A stretch of 64,000 bases of DNA from Acidobacteriota bacterium. GTDB taxonomy: Bacteria > Acidobacteriota > Aminicenantia > Aminicenantales > Saccharicenantaceae. The stretch lies in contig JAKLEN010000004.1 in NCBI GenBank assembly GCA_022711665.1, forward strand, positions 64,528-128,527. Reading direction: 5' to 3'. This document shows, one piece after another, positions 15,353 to 23,948 of this stretch. The first letter of the stretch is position 1; every line of letters begins with the position of its first letter. A program made the translations under genes and the position numbers. A model generated the notes under the pieces. That model was not told where the DNA came from. It searched no databases and saw nothing but the letters and a program-made list of their open reading frames with translations.

Positions 15353-17494
15353 TCAGCTCCACGACCCGAAGAACTGGAGAACGCACTGCACGCCGAACAG
15401 GAACCGGGTCATCAGCTTGACGACGTTGCGGCGGAGGCCGTCGGTCGACCGGCTGTTGTTGGCCAGGTTCTCGTCGATGAGCCAGACGCCGCGGGGATCG
15501 ATCTGGGCGCTCACGGCCTTGACCGGCTTGACGAACTCCAGCCGGGTCCAGCGGTCCCGGCCGTCCCAGGTCCGCGTTTCGGCGCTCCCGTCGGCGAAAC
15601 GGACCACGACTTCGACCTTGGCGTCTCCGCCCAGCCGGGCCTCCCCGTACCGCTTCAAGGCGACCGTCGTCCGGTATGACCTGGCCGGCGGTCCGCTCCC
15701 GGGCGATTTCGCTGCGGCGTCTTCTACCACCTCGATCTTCTCGTCCGTCCAGACCTCGCGGGCGCCGTCCTTGTCGAAGACCCCCCGGAGCCGGGCCGGG
15801 ACCTCGACCGAGGCCAGGCTCTCGACGCCGTAATCGAAGGCCTGGGTCCCTTCGAGGAGCTCGTCGAAGAACCAAGTCATGTCCCGGCCGGAGATCTCGT
15901 TGACGACGGCGACGAAATCGGCCTTGGTCGGGTGGCGGAAGCGAAAGCGCATGTGATAGGTCCGCATGATCCTCGACCAGAGCGGGTCGCCCAGGAGGTT
16001 CTCCAGGGTGCCGAGGAGCGTCGCCGCCCGCATGTAGACGTTCATGGAATAGCTCATGCTGTCGAAAAATTCCCAGGACCAGGCCGTCACGGGGTCGGTC
16101 CGGACGGCGTGGATGGCCGCGACCCGGCTGGTCTCGAAGTCGAAGATCTTGGGGACCCGCAGGACGGAGGACAGCGGGATGCCCTTGAAGACCAGGGGGA
16201 TCGCCCCGGGACCGTAAGCCCGGGCCATGACCCGGCCGGTGGAATACGTGTTGAAGCCCTCGTCCAGCCAGGCCGCCTCGAACTCGTTGTTGGCCGCCAG
16301 GCCGTACCAGTAGCCGTGGCCGAATTCGTGGACGATCACGCCCTCCGGATCCAGCACGTCCCGGTTCGCCAGGACCCTGGTGCCGGCGGTGAAGAGGGTC
16401 GGGTACTCCATGCCGCCGCTGCCGGTGCGATAGGGCGGGTCGACCATGGTCACGGTTTCATAGGGATAGGGGCCGTACCAGAGGCCGTAATACTTGATCG
16501 CGGCCCGCAGCGCCCGGAAATGGCGTTCGATCTGGCCCTTGTGCTCCGGGGCGATGAGCAGGGTCATTTTGACGTCGGGCAGGCGGACCTCTTCGACGGG
16601 CAGGCCGAGCAGGTCGGCCGTTTCCCGGTATTCGCTGGCCGTCACTTCCCGGTCGGCGATGAAATCGCGCTCGATCTTGAGGTAGCGCGGATCGGCCATC
16701 CAGGCGAAATCGTGGACCATGGCCTGGCGGTAGGTGGTCGTCGTGGTGCGGGCCGAGTCGTCGGCCCGCGATTCGCCGGCCTTGCCCGAGGACCCGACGA
16801 CATAGCCCTTGGGGACCGTGATGTGGACGACGAAATCGGCGAAATCGGCGAAGAACTCGGAGGAGCGGTGATAGGCGTGGCAGTTCCAGCCCTTCCCTTC
16901 CTCGTAGACCCCGGGCTTGGGGTACCACTGGCCGAGAAAGAAGGAATCCTTGTAGTATCCCGAGCGGGCCACGGTCCGAGGGGCTTTTGCCTTGAACTCG
17001 ATCCGCAGGCGGACGCTCTCGCCGGGCCGCACGGGCGTCGGGAAAAGTACCCGGGCCACGGTCTGGTCGCCGGCGGTCTCCGGGCCGTCGGGGTTGACAT
17101 AGGCGAAGGCCGGCTTCAGGTCCGAGCCGTCGGCCAGGCGGATGTCGGTCACGTCGATCCAGCCCCAACCGTCGTCCTGCGGGTCGACGGCGGCCCGGTC
17201 GCCGGCTTCGGCCGCGGCTTCGCGCATGAAGGCGCTGGCCTCGTTCTTGAAGGCGTTCCAGTAGAGATGGAGGAGCATGTCGGGGACGGCGTCCCGGGTC
17301 GGGTTGGTCCAGACGATCTCCTCCCGGCCCAGGAGCATCTTGGCGGCGGGATCGAGCTCGACCCAGATCTCGTAGCGCAGTCCGGGCGCCCCCGCGACCG
17401 GCGCCGGCGGCGTTTGGGCCGCCGCGGCGGCCGGCAGGACGGCCAGCGCGGCCAGGGCGGCCAGGCAGAAGGATGCGGTACGTTTGGCTGTCAT
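15353..17494 (-). CDS. M1-family metallopeptidase (exported, possibly membrane-anchored)
   Basis: The 713-residue product starts with a signal peptide (cleavage probably after AAAAQ, about residue 26), then a beta-sandwich domain (MLLGREEIVWTNP) and the gluzincin core: substrate motif GGMEYP, zinc motif HEFGH and the third ligand in WLDEGFNTY 18 residues later. A tyrosine in the following helix (YSMNVYMRAAT) fits the catalytic Tyr region. M1 enzymes are aminopeptidases. The extreme C-terminus is hydrophobic (MTRFLFGVQCVLQFFGSWS) and may anchor the protein. The ATG at 17494 has a GGGGGAG ribosome site; an upstream ATG at 17518 is less likely. Confidence 0.85.
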   Translation of the reverse strand: MTAKRTASFCLAALAALAVLPAAAAAQTPPAPVAGAPGLRYEIWVELDPAAKMLLGREEIVWTNPTRDAVPDMLLHLYWNAFKNEASAFMREAAAEAGDRAAVDPQDDGWGWIDVTDIRLADGSDLKPAFAYVNPDGPETAGDQTVARVLFPTPVRPGESVRLRIEFKAKAPRTVARSGYYKDSFFLGQWYPKPGVYEEGKGWNCHAYHRSSEFFADFADFVVHITVPKGYVVGSSGKAGESRADDSARTTTTTYRQAMVHDFAWMADPRYLKIERDFIADREVTASEYRETADLLGLPVEEVRLPDVKMTLLIAPEHKGQIERHFRALRAAIKYYGLWYGPYPYETVTMVDPPYRTGSGGMEYPTLFTAGTRVLANRDVLDPEGVIVHEFGHGYWYGLAANNEFEAAWLDEGFNTYSTGRVMARAYGPGAIPLVFKGIPLSSVLRVPKIFDFETSRVAAIHAVRTDPVTAWSWEFFDSMSYSMNVYMRAATLLGTLENLLGDPLWSRIMRTYHMRFRFRHPTKADFVAVVNEISGRDMTWFFDELLEGTQAFDYGVESLASVEVPARLRGVFDKDGAREVWTDEKIEVVEDAAAKSPGSGPPARSYRTTVALKRYGEARLGGDAKVEVVVRFADGSAETRTWDGRDRWTRLEFVKPVKAVSAQIDPRGVWLIDENLANNSRSTDGLRRNVVKLMTRFLFGVQCVLQFFGSWS

Positions 17495-17518
17495 GGTGCT
17501 CCCCCTTTGACCGTCCAT

Positions 17519-17974
17519 TCAGCCCTTCAGCCACTCTTCCCAGGCGCCCAGCCGGGGAAAATTGATGAAGGTCAGGACGATCGAGACGAACAGGAATTTA
17601 TAGAAATCGGAGCCGCTTCCTCCGACCAGGAACAGGGCCAGGCCGAAGACGGCCGGCGCCTCTCCCAGGACAAGGATGATGATCGAAGCGTTCTGCAGGC
17701 GGCGGGCGGCGGCCGGCACGTCCTCGCCCGTCCGGCGGCGGAAGAGGCGGGGTCGCAGGAGGAGGATGGCCAGGATGACGGCGGCCGCGGCGCCGAAGCC
17801 GGCCAGTCGCAGGGCCTGGGTCATCGAGGCGGCGGCGAAGCCGCGGAATGGTCCCGGGGCCGCCCGTCTCAGGACCTCGACGATCCCGAGGTACAGGACC
17901 AGGCTGGCCATAAGGGCCGCGCCGACCATGACGGCGGGCCGAAGATGCGTTCGCAGCTCTTCTCTGGGATCCAT
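17519..17974 (-). CDS. Small four-helix membrane protein, unknown
   Basis: The 151-residue protein has four hydrophobic segments, near residues 14-35, 54-73, 96-118 and 122-138, with a basic loop (RPRLFRRRTGED) between helices 2 and 3. I cannot assign a family. It is the first gene of the reverse series leading to the M1 peptidase (24 nt downstream). A TATAAT lies on the reverse strand at 18014-18019, about 40 nt before its ATG, but no good -35 accompanies it. Confidence 0.55.
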   Translation of the reverse strand: MDPREELRTHLRPAVMVGAALMASLVLYLGIVEVLRRAAPGPFRGFAAASMTQALRLAGFGAAAAVILAILLLRPRLFRRRTGEDVPAAARRLQNASIIILVLGEAPAVFGLALFLVGGSGSDFYKFLFVSIVLTFINFPRLGAWEEWLKG

Positions 17975-18061
17975 ATCGGTCTCCTCCGGGCGGCCGGCCG
18001 GCCGCTCCTCCGGATTATAGGTGATTCCCCCGGCGCTTGGAAAGAATTTTCTGACGGGCCG

Positions 18062-19228
18062 TCAGTCGACGTAGAGCAGGAAGCCTTTCAGATAGGCCGT
18101 CTCGGGATGATAGATATTGACGGGGTGATCGAAGGCCTGGCGGTGCTTCTGGAGGATGCGCACCCGCCGGCCGGCCTCGCGGGCGGCCTGGAAAACGACC
18201 TGCTGGAAAAGGACCTCGTCGACGAAATGGGAGCAGGAGAAGGTCAGGACGAGGCCCGGCGTCCGGACGCGTTGCAGGGCCAGCCGGTTGATGTCCTTGT
18301 AGCCGCGGCAGGCGGCCACGACGTCCGTCCGCTTCTTGGCGAAAGCCGGCGGATCGAGGATGATGAAATCGTGGTCCAGGGCCGGTTCGCGGAGGAACTC
18401 GAAGACGTCCTGGGCGAAGAAGGCCCCGGCGTCTGACGGCAGGCCGTTGAGCTCGAAGTTCTCCTGGGCCAGGGCCAGGGCGGCCTCCGAGGTGTCGACG
18501 GAGTCGGCCCGGACGGCCCCGCCGAGGAGGGCGCAGACGGAGAACGAGCCCGTGTAGGCGAAAGCATTGAGCAGCCTGCGGCCGGCGGCGACGCGGCGGA
18601 CGAGCGCCCGCGACTCGCGCTGGTCCAGGTAGAAGCCCGTCTTCTGGCCCCGGGCCAGGCCGACCCAGAACGAGACGCCGTTCTCCAGGATGCGCACCCG
18701 CTCGACGGGCTGGCCTGCCAGGACCCCCTCGGCGTCCTCCAGGCCTTCCTCGCGACGGGCCGGCAGGTCCGACCGTTCGAGGACGGCCCGCGGCTTCAGG
18801 GCCCGGACCAGGTGCTCGACGACCAGGGGCTTGAGCTTCTCCATGCCCAGCGTGGCGATCTGGAGGACGAGGACGTCGCCGTAGAGGTCGGCGATGAGCC
18901 CGGGCAGGCCGTCGCCCTCGGCGTTGACCAGGCGGCGGGCGGTGGTCAGGGCGGGATCGAAGAACCCGGCCCGCAGGGCCAGGGCCCGGTCCAGGCCGCG
19001 GCGGACCGCGGCTTCGGGCGGCTCGTCGCCGAAAGAGACCATGCGGCCGGTGATCGAGCTCTTGCGGTTGAAATAGCCGTGGCCGAGAAGCTCGCCCCGG
19101 GCGTCGCGGACCGGGAGGATGGCCCCGTCCTCGAACTCGGGCAGGTCCCGGATGGCGCCCGAGAAGATCCAGTGATGCCGGTTGCGGACGGCCTTGTCGC
19201 GGCCGGCTTTGAGGACGACGGCGTTCAT
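18062..19228 (-). CDS. rlmI: 23S rRNA (cytosine) methyltransferase, RlmI family
   Basis: The 388-residue protein has an N-terminal PUA-like domain (RNRHHWIFSGAI at about 16-27), an EEHEE-type middle part (LVNAEGDGLPGLIADLYG) and a C-terminal SAM-binding domain with GQKTGFYLDQRESR, LLNAFAYTGSFSV and the catalytic-type motif ILDPPAFAK; FSCSHFV carries the active cysteine region. RlmI makes m5C1962 in E. coli 23S rRNA; sequence alone does not prove the same target here. Its ATG overlaps the Nudix stop by 4 nt. Confidence 0.85.
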   Translation of the reverse strand: MNAVVLKAGRDKAVRNRHHWIFSGAIRDLPEFEDGAILPVRDARGELLGHGYFNRKSSITGRMVSFGDEPPEAAVRRGLDRALALRAGFFDPALTTARRLVNAEGDGLPGLIADLYGDVLVLQIATLGMEKLKPLVVEHLVRALKPRAVLERSDLPARREEGLEDAEGVLAGQPVERVRILENGVSFWVGLARGQKTGFYLDQRESRALVRRVAAGRRLLNAFAYTGSFSVCALLGGAVRADSVDTSEAALALAQENFELNGLPSDAGAFFAQDVFEFLREPALDHDFIILDPPAFAKKRTDVVAACRGYKDINRLALQRVRTPGLVLTFSCSHFVDEVLFQQVVFQAAREAGRRVRILQKHRQAFDHPVNIYHPETAYLKGFLLYVD

Positions 19229-19671
19229 TCCGGCTCCCCTTCCCTCTTCAACCCGGGCCCGAGCCCGCCGCGGCCGGCCAGGAGGCGGACGACCGGACGG
19301 TCGGGCTTCGAGAACAGGCTCTCGTCCATGTCCCCCGGGGCGAGCCAGACGATCTCGTCGTGGTCCGTCGGCCGGAAATCGTCGGACAGGAGCTCGGTCA
19401 GGAAAACGACCAGCTCGAAGCTCTTGAGCGGACCGCTGAACGGCACCGTGCAGAGATGGGCCCCGGCCCGGGCGTCCACCCCCAGCTCCTCGGCCAGCTC
19501 GCGCTCCAGGGCCCGGCGCGGGTCTTCGCCTTCTTCGACCTTGCCGCCGGGGAACTCCCAGAGGCCCGCGGCGACAAGGCCCTTCCGCCGCCTGGCCACG
19601 AGCACCCGGCCGTCGCGTTCGACGACCGCCGCCGTTACGATCTTCCTGGTCTCTTCCGGCTGTGTCTTCAT
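19225..19671 (-). CDS. Nudix hydrolase, MutT-like
   Basis: The 148-residue protein carries a complete Nudix box, beginning FPGGKVEEGED and ending ELAEELGV, preceded by LVARRRKG and followed by a GPLKSFELVVFL strand typical of MutT-type enzymes. It probably hydrolyses oxidised nucleotides such as 8-oxo-dGTP, though the substrate is not proven. The ATG at 19671 gives the standard length; the frame stays open to 19725. It is the first gene of a pair with rlmI. Confidence 0.82.
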   Translation of the reverse strand: MKTQPEETRKIVTAAVVERDGRVLVARRRKGLVAAGLWEFPGGKVEEGEDPRRALERELAEELGVDARAGAHLCTVPFSGPLKSFELVVFLTELLSDDFRPTDHDEIVWLAPGDMDESLFSKPDRPVVRLLAGRGGLGPGLKREGEPE

Positions 19672-19757
19672 GGCACCGTTCCGCATCATTCTAATTCGGC
19701 CTTCGCGACTTGGCAACATCTCCACGGCCTCGGCGAAACGGATCCGCCCTCTTATGC

Positions 19758-19763
19758 TAGAAT
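19758..19763 (+). promoter_or_regulatory. -10 element immediately before glgA
   Basis: TAGAAT in the context TGCTAGAATAAG ends 9 nt before the glgA ATG, with no SD between. This fits a leaderless transcript. A clear -35 is not visible; the TG before the hexamer (extended -10, TGc) may compensate. Confidence 0.45.
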
Positions 19764-19772
19764 AAGGGCACC

Positions 19773-21218
19773 ATGAAAGTCGCCTTCCTCGCCTCCGAAG
19801 TCATCCCTTACGCCAAGACGGGCGGTCTGGCCGACGTGGCCGGCGCCCTGCCGAAGTTCCTGGCCGGCCTGGGCGCCGAGGTCCGGGTCTTCATGCCCCT
19901 CTACCGGGAGGTCCGGAAGAAGGATCTGGCCCTCGAACCCGTCATCGCCGGGGCTTCCCTGCCGGCCGGCGGCGCGGAGGGGACTTACGGCGTTCTGGCC
20001 CATCGCGGCGACGGCTTTACCGTCCACTTCATCGATCGGCCCGGGTATTTCGACCGGGAGGCCCTCTACGGCACGCCGGCCGGCGACTACCCCGACAACG
20101 GCGAGCGCTTCGCCTTCTTCTGCCGGGCCTCGCTCGAGGCCATGAAGGCGACGGGCTTCGTCCCCGACGTCATCCACGGCCACGACTGGCAGTCGGCCCT
20201 GACCTTCGCCTATCTCCGTACGGCCTACGCCGACGATCCCTGGTTCGGCCGGACGAGAACGCTCTTCACCATCCACAACCTGGCTTACCAGGGGTTGTTC
20301 GAGAAGGACCTGCTCGGGCGCATTGGCCTGCCCGAGTCCCTCTTCAGCATGGACGGCCTCGAGTTCTACGGCCGGGTCAACGCCCTGAAGGCCGGCATCC
20401 TCTACGCCACGGCCGTGACCACGGTCAGCCCCCGCTACAGCCGCGAGATCCAGACGCCCGAGTTCGGCTGCGGCCTCGACGGCCTGTTGCGGTCCCGCGC
20501 CGGGGCCCTGCACGGCATTCTAAACGGGGTCGACTACAAGGATTGGGACCCGGCCACGGACCGGCTAATCCCGCGCAACTTCACCCCGGCCGACCTGGCC
20601 GGCAAGGCCGCCTGCCGCCAGGCGCTGGCCGGCGAATTCGGGTTGACCGCGCCCGCCGACCGGCCCATCGCCGGCATGGTCACCCGGCTGGCCGGGCAGA
20701 AGGGACTCGATATCGTCTGCCGAGCGCTCGACGATCTCCTCGGCCTGGGCCTGGTCCCGGTCATCCTGGGGACGGGCGACCAGGAAATCCAGGACTTCCT
20801 CCTGTCGGCCCGGGAGAAGAACCCCGGCCGGATCGGGCTCAGGATCGCCTTCGACGAGCGGCTGGCCCGCACGATCTACGCCGCCAGCGACATCTTCCTG
20901 ATCCCGTCCCGCTATGAGCCGTGCGGCCTGACACAGATGTACGCCATGAAATACGGCACGGTCCCCGTCGTCCGGGCCACCGGCGGGCTCGACGACAGCG
21001 TCCAGGAATACGACGCCCGGACGGGCCGCGGCAACGGCTTCAAGTTCGTCGAGGCCGAAGCCGGGCCCCTGACCGAGGCGGCCCGCCGGGCCCTGGCCTC
21101 TTTCCGGAAGCCCGACGAATGGCGGAAGCTCGTCGGGAACGCGATGGCCGCCGATTTCTCCTGGAACCGTTCGGCGGCCGACTACCTGGCCCTCTATAAA
21201 AAAATCGCTTCGGACTGA
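19773..21218 (+). CDS. glgA: Glycogen synthase (ADP-glucose, GT5)
   Basis: The 481-residue enzyme begins with the GT5 motif (MKVAFLASEVIPYAKTGGLADV, in which KTGGL binds the sugar nucleotide) and contains VIHGHDWQSAL, FTIHNLAYQG, TVSPRYSREI, MVTRLAGQKGLD and the C-terminal SRYEPCGLTQMYAM. It elongates alpha-1,4-glucan from ADP-glucose in the cytoplasm. It faces the reverse-strand glgC/GH57 operon; its stop lies only 2 nt from the galT stop. ADP-glucose would come from the GlgC encoded at 23945-25195. Confidence 0.95.
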   Translation: MKVAFLASEVIPYAKTGGLADVAGALPKFLAGLGAEVRVFMPLYREVRKKDLALEPVIAGASLPAGGAEGTYGVLAHRGDGFTVHFIDRPGYFDREALYGTPAGDYPDNGERFAFFCRASLEAMKATGFVPDVIHGHDWQSALTFAYLRTAYADDPWFGRTRTLFTIHNLAYQGLFEKDLLGRIGLPESLFSMDGLEFYGRVNALKAGILYATAVTTVSPRYSREIQTPEFGCGLDGLLRSRAGALHGILNGVDYKDWDPATDRLIPRNFTPADLAGKAACRQALAGEFGLTAPADRPIAGMVTRLAGQKGLDIVCRALDDLLGLGLVPVILGTGDQEIQDFLLSAREKNPGRIGLRIAFDERLARTIYAASDIFLIPSRYEPCGLTQMYAMKYGTVPVVRATGGLDDSVQEYDARTGRGNGFKFVEAEAGPLTEAARRALASFRKPDEWRKLVGNAMAADFSWNRSAADYLALYKKIASD

Positions 21219-21220
21219 TC

Positions 21221-22249
21221 TCAGGCCTGGCGCAGGAACTGGGCTCCGGTCTCCGGCGGCACCGGGTTGATGTAAAAGCCCGTCCCCCACTCGAAGCCTG
21301 CCACCTTTGTCAGTATGGGGATGATCTCGATGTGCCAGTGCGACCGCTCGGCCAGCTCCGGCCAATGCCTGGCCGAGAGCCACTGGTTCGGGGCTTGGTG
21401 CAGGACCATGTTGAAGGGCGGGTCGCCGACCGTGACCTTGAGCCGCGTCAGGACGTCCTTCAGGATCGCGGCCAGGGCCTCGAGCTCGTCCTCCCGGGCC
21501 TCGACGAAGAAGGCCGAGTGGCGCCGCGGCAGGACGGTCATCTCGAACGGGAAGCGCGACGCGTACGGCGCCAAGGCGGTGAAGTGGCCGGTCCGGGCGA
21601 TGATCCGCGCGCCCAGGGCCTCTTCCTCGCGCAGGATGCGGCAGAAGGCGCATTCCTTGAACGTCCGGAATAGCCGGTCGGCGCCGTAGATCTCCTCCTT
21701 GACGCGCTTGGGGACGATCGGCGTGGCCACGATCTGCGAATGCGGGTGGCTCAGGGACGCGCCGGCCTCCTTGCCCTTGTTCTTGAAGACCTGGACATAC
21801 TGGTAGTGGAGCTGGCCCTCGATGGCCCGGATCCTCATCTGAAAGACCCGGAGCACATCCCTGATATGGGCGACGGGCAGGTCGGCCAAGTCCAGCCCGT
21901 GAACCGGGTTCTCGATGATGACCTCGTGGACGCCCCGGCCCTCCATGGACTGAAAGACCCCCTGCGAGGCCCGCGGCGGGGGCGGCCCCGGCGTCAGGGC
22001 CGGGAACTTGTTCGGGACGACGCGGACCGTCCAGCCCGGCGAATCGGGCGCCGTCCCGGCCGCCCGCAGGGCGAAGACCTCGGGCGGGGTCTTGGCCTCG
22101 TTCCCTTCGCAGAAGGGGCAGAATCCGGCGGCCTCGGCGGCCGCGGCGACGGGGGCGGGCGGGCGGAAATCGTCGGGGCGCTTGCTTCGCTCCGTGGCGA
22201 TGATGACCCACCGCCCGCTGATCAGGTCCTTGCGCAGCTCGGACATCAT
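21221..22249 (-). CDS. galT: Galactose-1-phosphate uridylyltransferase
   Basis: The 342-residue enzyme has the GalT fold with zinc ligands CPFC near residue 44, the N-terminal RWVIIATERSKRPDDF, and the active-site HPHSQ motif (nucleophilic His in HxHxQ). A second Cys pair (CAFCRIL) and SHWHIEIIPI complete the family pattern. It exchanges UMP between UDP-glucose and galactose-1-phosphate in the Leloir pathway. The start overlaps the receiver gene stop by 4 nt (ATGATG; either ATG may be used). It is the last gene of the glycogen operon. Confidence 0.93.
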   Translation of the reverse strand: MMSELRKDLISGRWVIIATERSKRPDDFRPPAPVAAAAEAAGFCPFCEGNEAKTPPEVFALRAAGTAPDSPGWTVRVVPNKFPALTPGPPPPRASQGVFQSMEGRGVHEVIIENPVHGLDLADLPVAHIRDVLRVFQMRIRAIEGQLHYQYVQVFKNKGKEAGASLSHPHSQIVATPIVPKRVKEEIYGADRLFRTFKECAFCRILREEEALGARIIARTGHFTALAPYASRFPFEMTVLPRRHSAFFVEAREDELEALAAILKDVLTRLKVTVGDPPFNMVLHQAPNQWLSARHWPELAERSHWHIEIIPILTKVAGFEWGTGFYINPVPPETGAQFLRQA

Positions 22250-22602
22250 TCCCCCAGCAGCTGCCGGATCCGGGCCTTGAGCTCGTCGAGCGAGGAGGAC
22301 TTGACGACGTAGGCGTCCGCGGCCCAGGTCATGAAATCCTCCTTGTAGCTCTGGTAGGCCGAGTTGATGATGATGGGGATGTCCTTGCGCAGGCCCATGA
22401 TCTGGGTGATCAGGTCGATGCCGTTCTTGCCGGGCATGCGGATGTCGGTGATGATGAGGTCAAACTCGGCCTGGCCCAGCTTGGCCAGCGCCGCCTCGGC
22501 GTCGGTCACGGCCGTGACCTCGTAGCCTTCCCTGCTTAGCTCCTCTTCGTAGAGAAGGCAGAGCGGCTTCTCGTCCTCGACGAGCAGGATGCGCTTTTTC
22601 AT
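22246..22602 (-). CDS. Stand-alone receiver-domain response regulator
   Basis: The 118-residue protein is a complete CheY-like receiver: acidic pair in LLVEDEKP, phospho-acceptor Asp in LIITDIRMPGKNG, Ser in INSAYQ at the Thr/Ser switch position, and the conserved Lys in VVKSSS. No output domain follows. It overlaps the sensor kinase stop by 4 nt and galT by 4 nt, so it is probably the kinase partner and works by protein contact rather than DNA binding. Confidence 0.9.
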   Translation of the reverse strand: MKKRILLVEDEKPLCLLYEEELSREGYEVTAVTDAEAALAKLGQAEFDLIITDIRMPGKNGIDLITQIMGLRKDIPIIINSAYQSYKEDFMTWAADAYVVKSSSLDELKARIRQLLGE

Positions 22603-23948
22603 GGCTTTGACTCCCTTTCCCGGCTGACGAAGATGAGCTTGAAGAGTGATCCCGCCCCCGCCCGGCTCCGGACCTCGATCTTCCCGCCGCACGTGTCCAT
22701 GACCCGCTTGATGAACGGCAGGCCCAGGCCCATGCCCTTCTCCTTGGTCGTGAAGAAGGGCTTGAAGAGCTGTCCCTTGTCCGGGTTGGACATGCCCCGG
22801 CCGCTGTCGCGGACCGAGAGCACGAAGGCCGTCGGGCTCTTGCGGTAGGTCCGGACCGAGATCGTCCCCCCGGCCTCCGTGGCGTCGAAGGCGTTGTCGA
22901 GGAGATTGCGCAGGACCTCCCCGAACGAGGTCGGGTCGCAGAGCACCTCGGGCGGGCAGGGATCCAGCCGGACGTTCATGGCGTAGCCTCCGCTCCGGGC
23001 CAGGACGCCGGGATTCTCCAGGACCGCGGCGATCGCCGGGCCGGGCTCGAAGTAGACGGGCTCCTTCATGCTGACCTTGAGGAAGTGGCCCATCTGGAAG
23101 ATGATGTCCTCGAGGCGCCGGATTTCGTCCCTGATGATGGCCAGGTTGCGGGCCCGCTTCTCCTCGGGGACGTTCGGCTGCAGTAGCTGGTCGGTGAAGC
23201 CGCCTATGGCCACGATGGGATTGCGCAGCTGGTGGGTGACGAACATGGCCATCTCGCCCATGGCCGCCATCTTCTCCACGTCCAAGAGCTTGCGGTGCAG
23301 GTTAGCCGAATAGATGTAGTTGCCGGCCATCAGGCCGCAGATGCCGGCCAGCTTGATGTCGGCCGGCAGGATCGGGGTCCGGGTGATGGCGTTGTCGAGG
23401 ACGATCTCGCCGACGACCTCGTCCCGGGCCACCAGGGGGATGCAGACGAACTCCTCGACCCCGATGAGGTTGAGGAAGCGGCGGTCGACGAGGGGGTCGT
23501 TGGCGGCCCCGCGGACGTGGAGGATCTCCTTGCGCACGGCCGCGGCGGCCGGCACCAGGGCGCCCTCGTCGTCTGCGGCGTAGACCAGGCCCTTGAGGCG
23601 GGCGCTCAGCGTGTCCTCGCTCTTGTTGACCAGGGCCCGGTTGTGCTCGATGATCTCGACGTAGCCGATGCCCGGCGTGGACAGGACCTCCCAGATCATG
23701 CCCGCTTCCTCGGCCGACCGCGGCCCCAGCCACATCTCGCCGCGCAGCCGGTCGCCCTCCTTGAGGAAGAGCATGGCCCGGTTGAAGCCGACGCCGGAGC
23801 CCGAGGTCAGGGCGGTCATGATGACCAGGAGGTTGTCCTGAAGGGAGAAGGGCTGGAAGAAGCTCTGCGAGATGATCGACAGCAGGGCCAGCTCGCGCGG
23901 CTCGCTGCCGTCCATGTCGGGAGCGAGGAAGCTGAACTTTTCGATCAT
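22599..23948 (-). CDS. Soluble GAF-domain sensor histidine kinase
   Basis: The 449-residue protein has a GAF-like sensor domain (about 20-210; NRAMLFLKEGDRL, FVCIPLVARDEVVGEIVLD), a HisKA-type helix with THQLRNPIVAIGGF (phospho-acceptor His) and a HATPase domain with LRNLLDNAFDA (N box), VRDSGRGM (G1) and TTKEKGMGLGLPF (F/G2). No membrane helix is seen, so it senses a cytoplasmic signal. The ATG at 23948 overlaps the glgC stop by 4 nt. The position between glgC and galT suggests a metabolic signal, but the ligand is unknown. Confidence 0.9.
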   Translation of the reverse strand: MIEKFSFLAPDMDGSEPRELALLSIISQSFFQPFSLQDNLLVIMTALTSGSGVGFNRAMLFLKEGDRLRGEMWLGPRSAEEAGMIWEVLSTPGIGYVEIIEHNRALVNKSEDTLSARLKGLVYAADDEGALVPAAAAVRKEILHVRGAANDPLVDRRFLNLIGVEEFVCIPLVARDEVVGEIVLDNAITRTPILPADIKLAGICGLMAGNYIYSANLHRKLLDVEKMAAMGEMAMFVTHQLRNPIVAIGGFTDQLLQPNVPEEKRARNLAIIRDEIRRLEDIIFQMGHFLKVSMKEPVYFEPGPAIAAVLENPGVLARSGGYAMNVRLDPCPPEVLCDPTSFGEVLRNLLDNAFDATEAGGTISVRTYRKSPTAFVLSVRDSGRGMSNPDKGQLFKPFFTTKEKGMGLGLPFIKRVMDTCGGKIEVRSRAGAGSLFKLIFVSRERESKP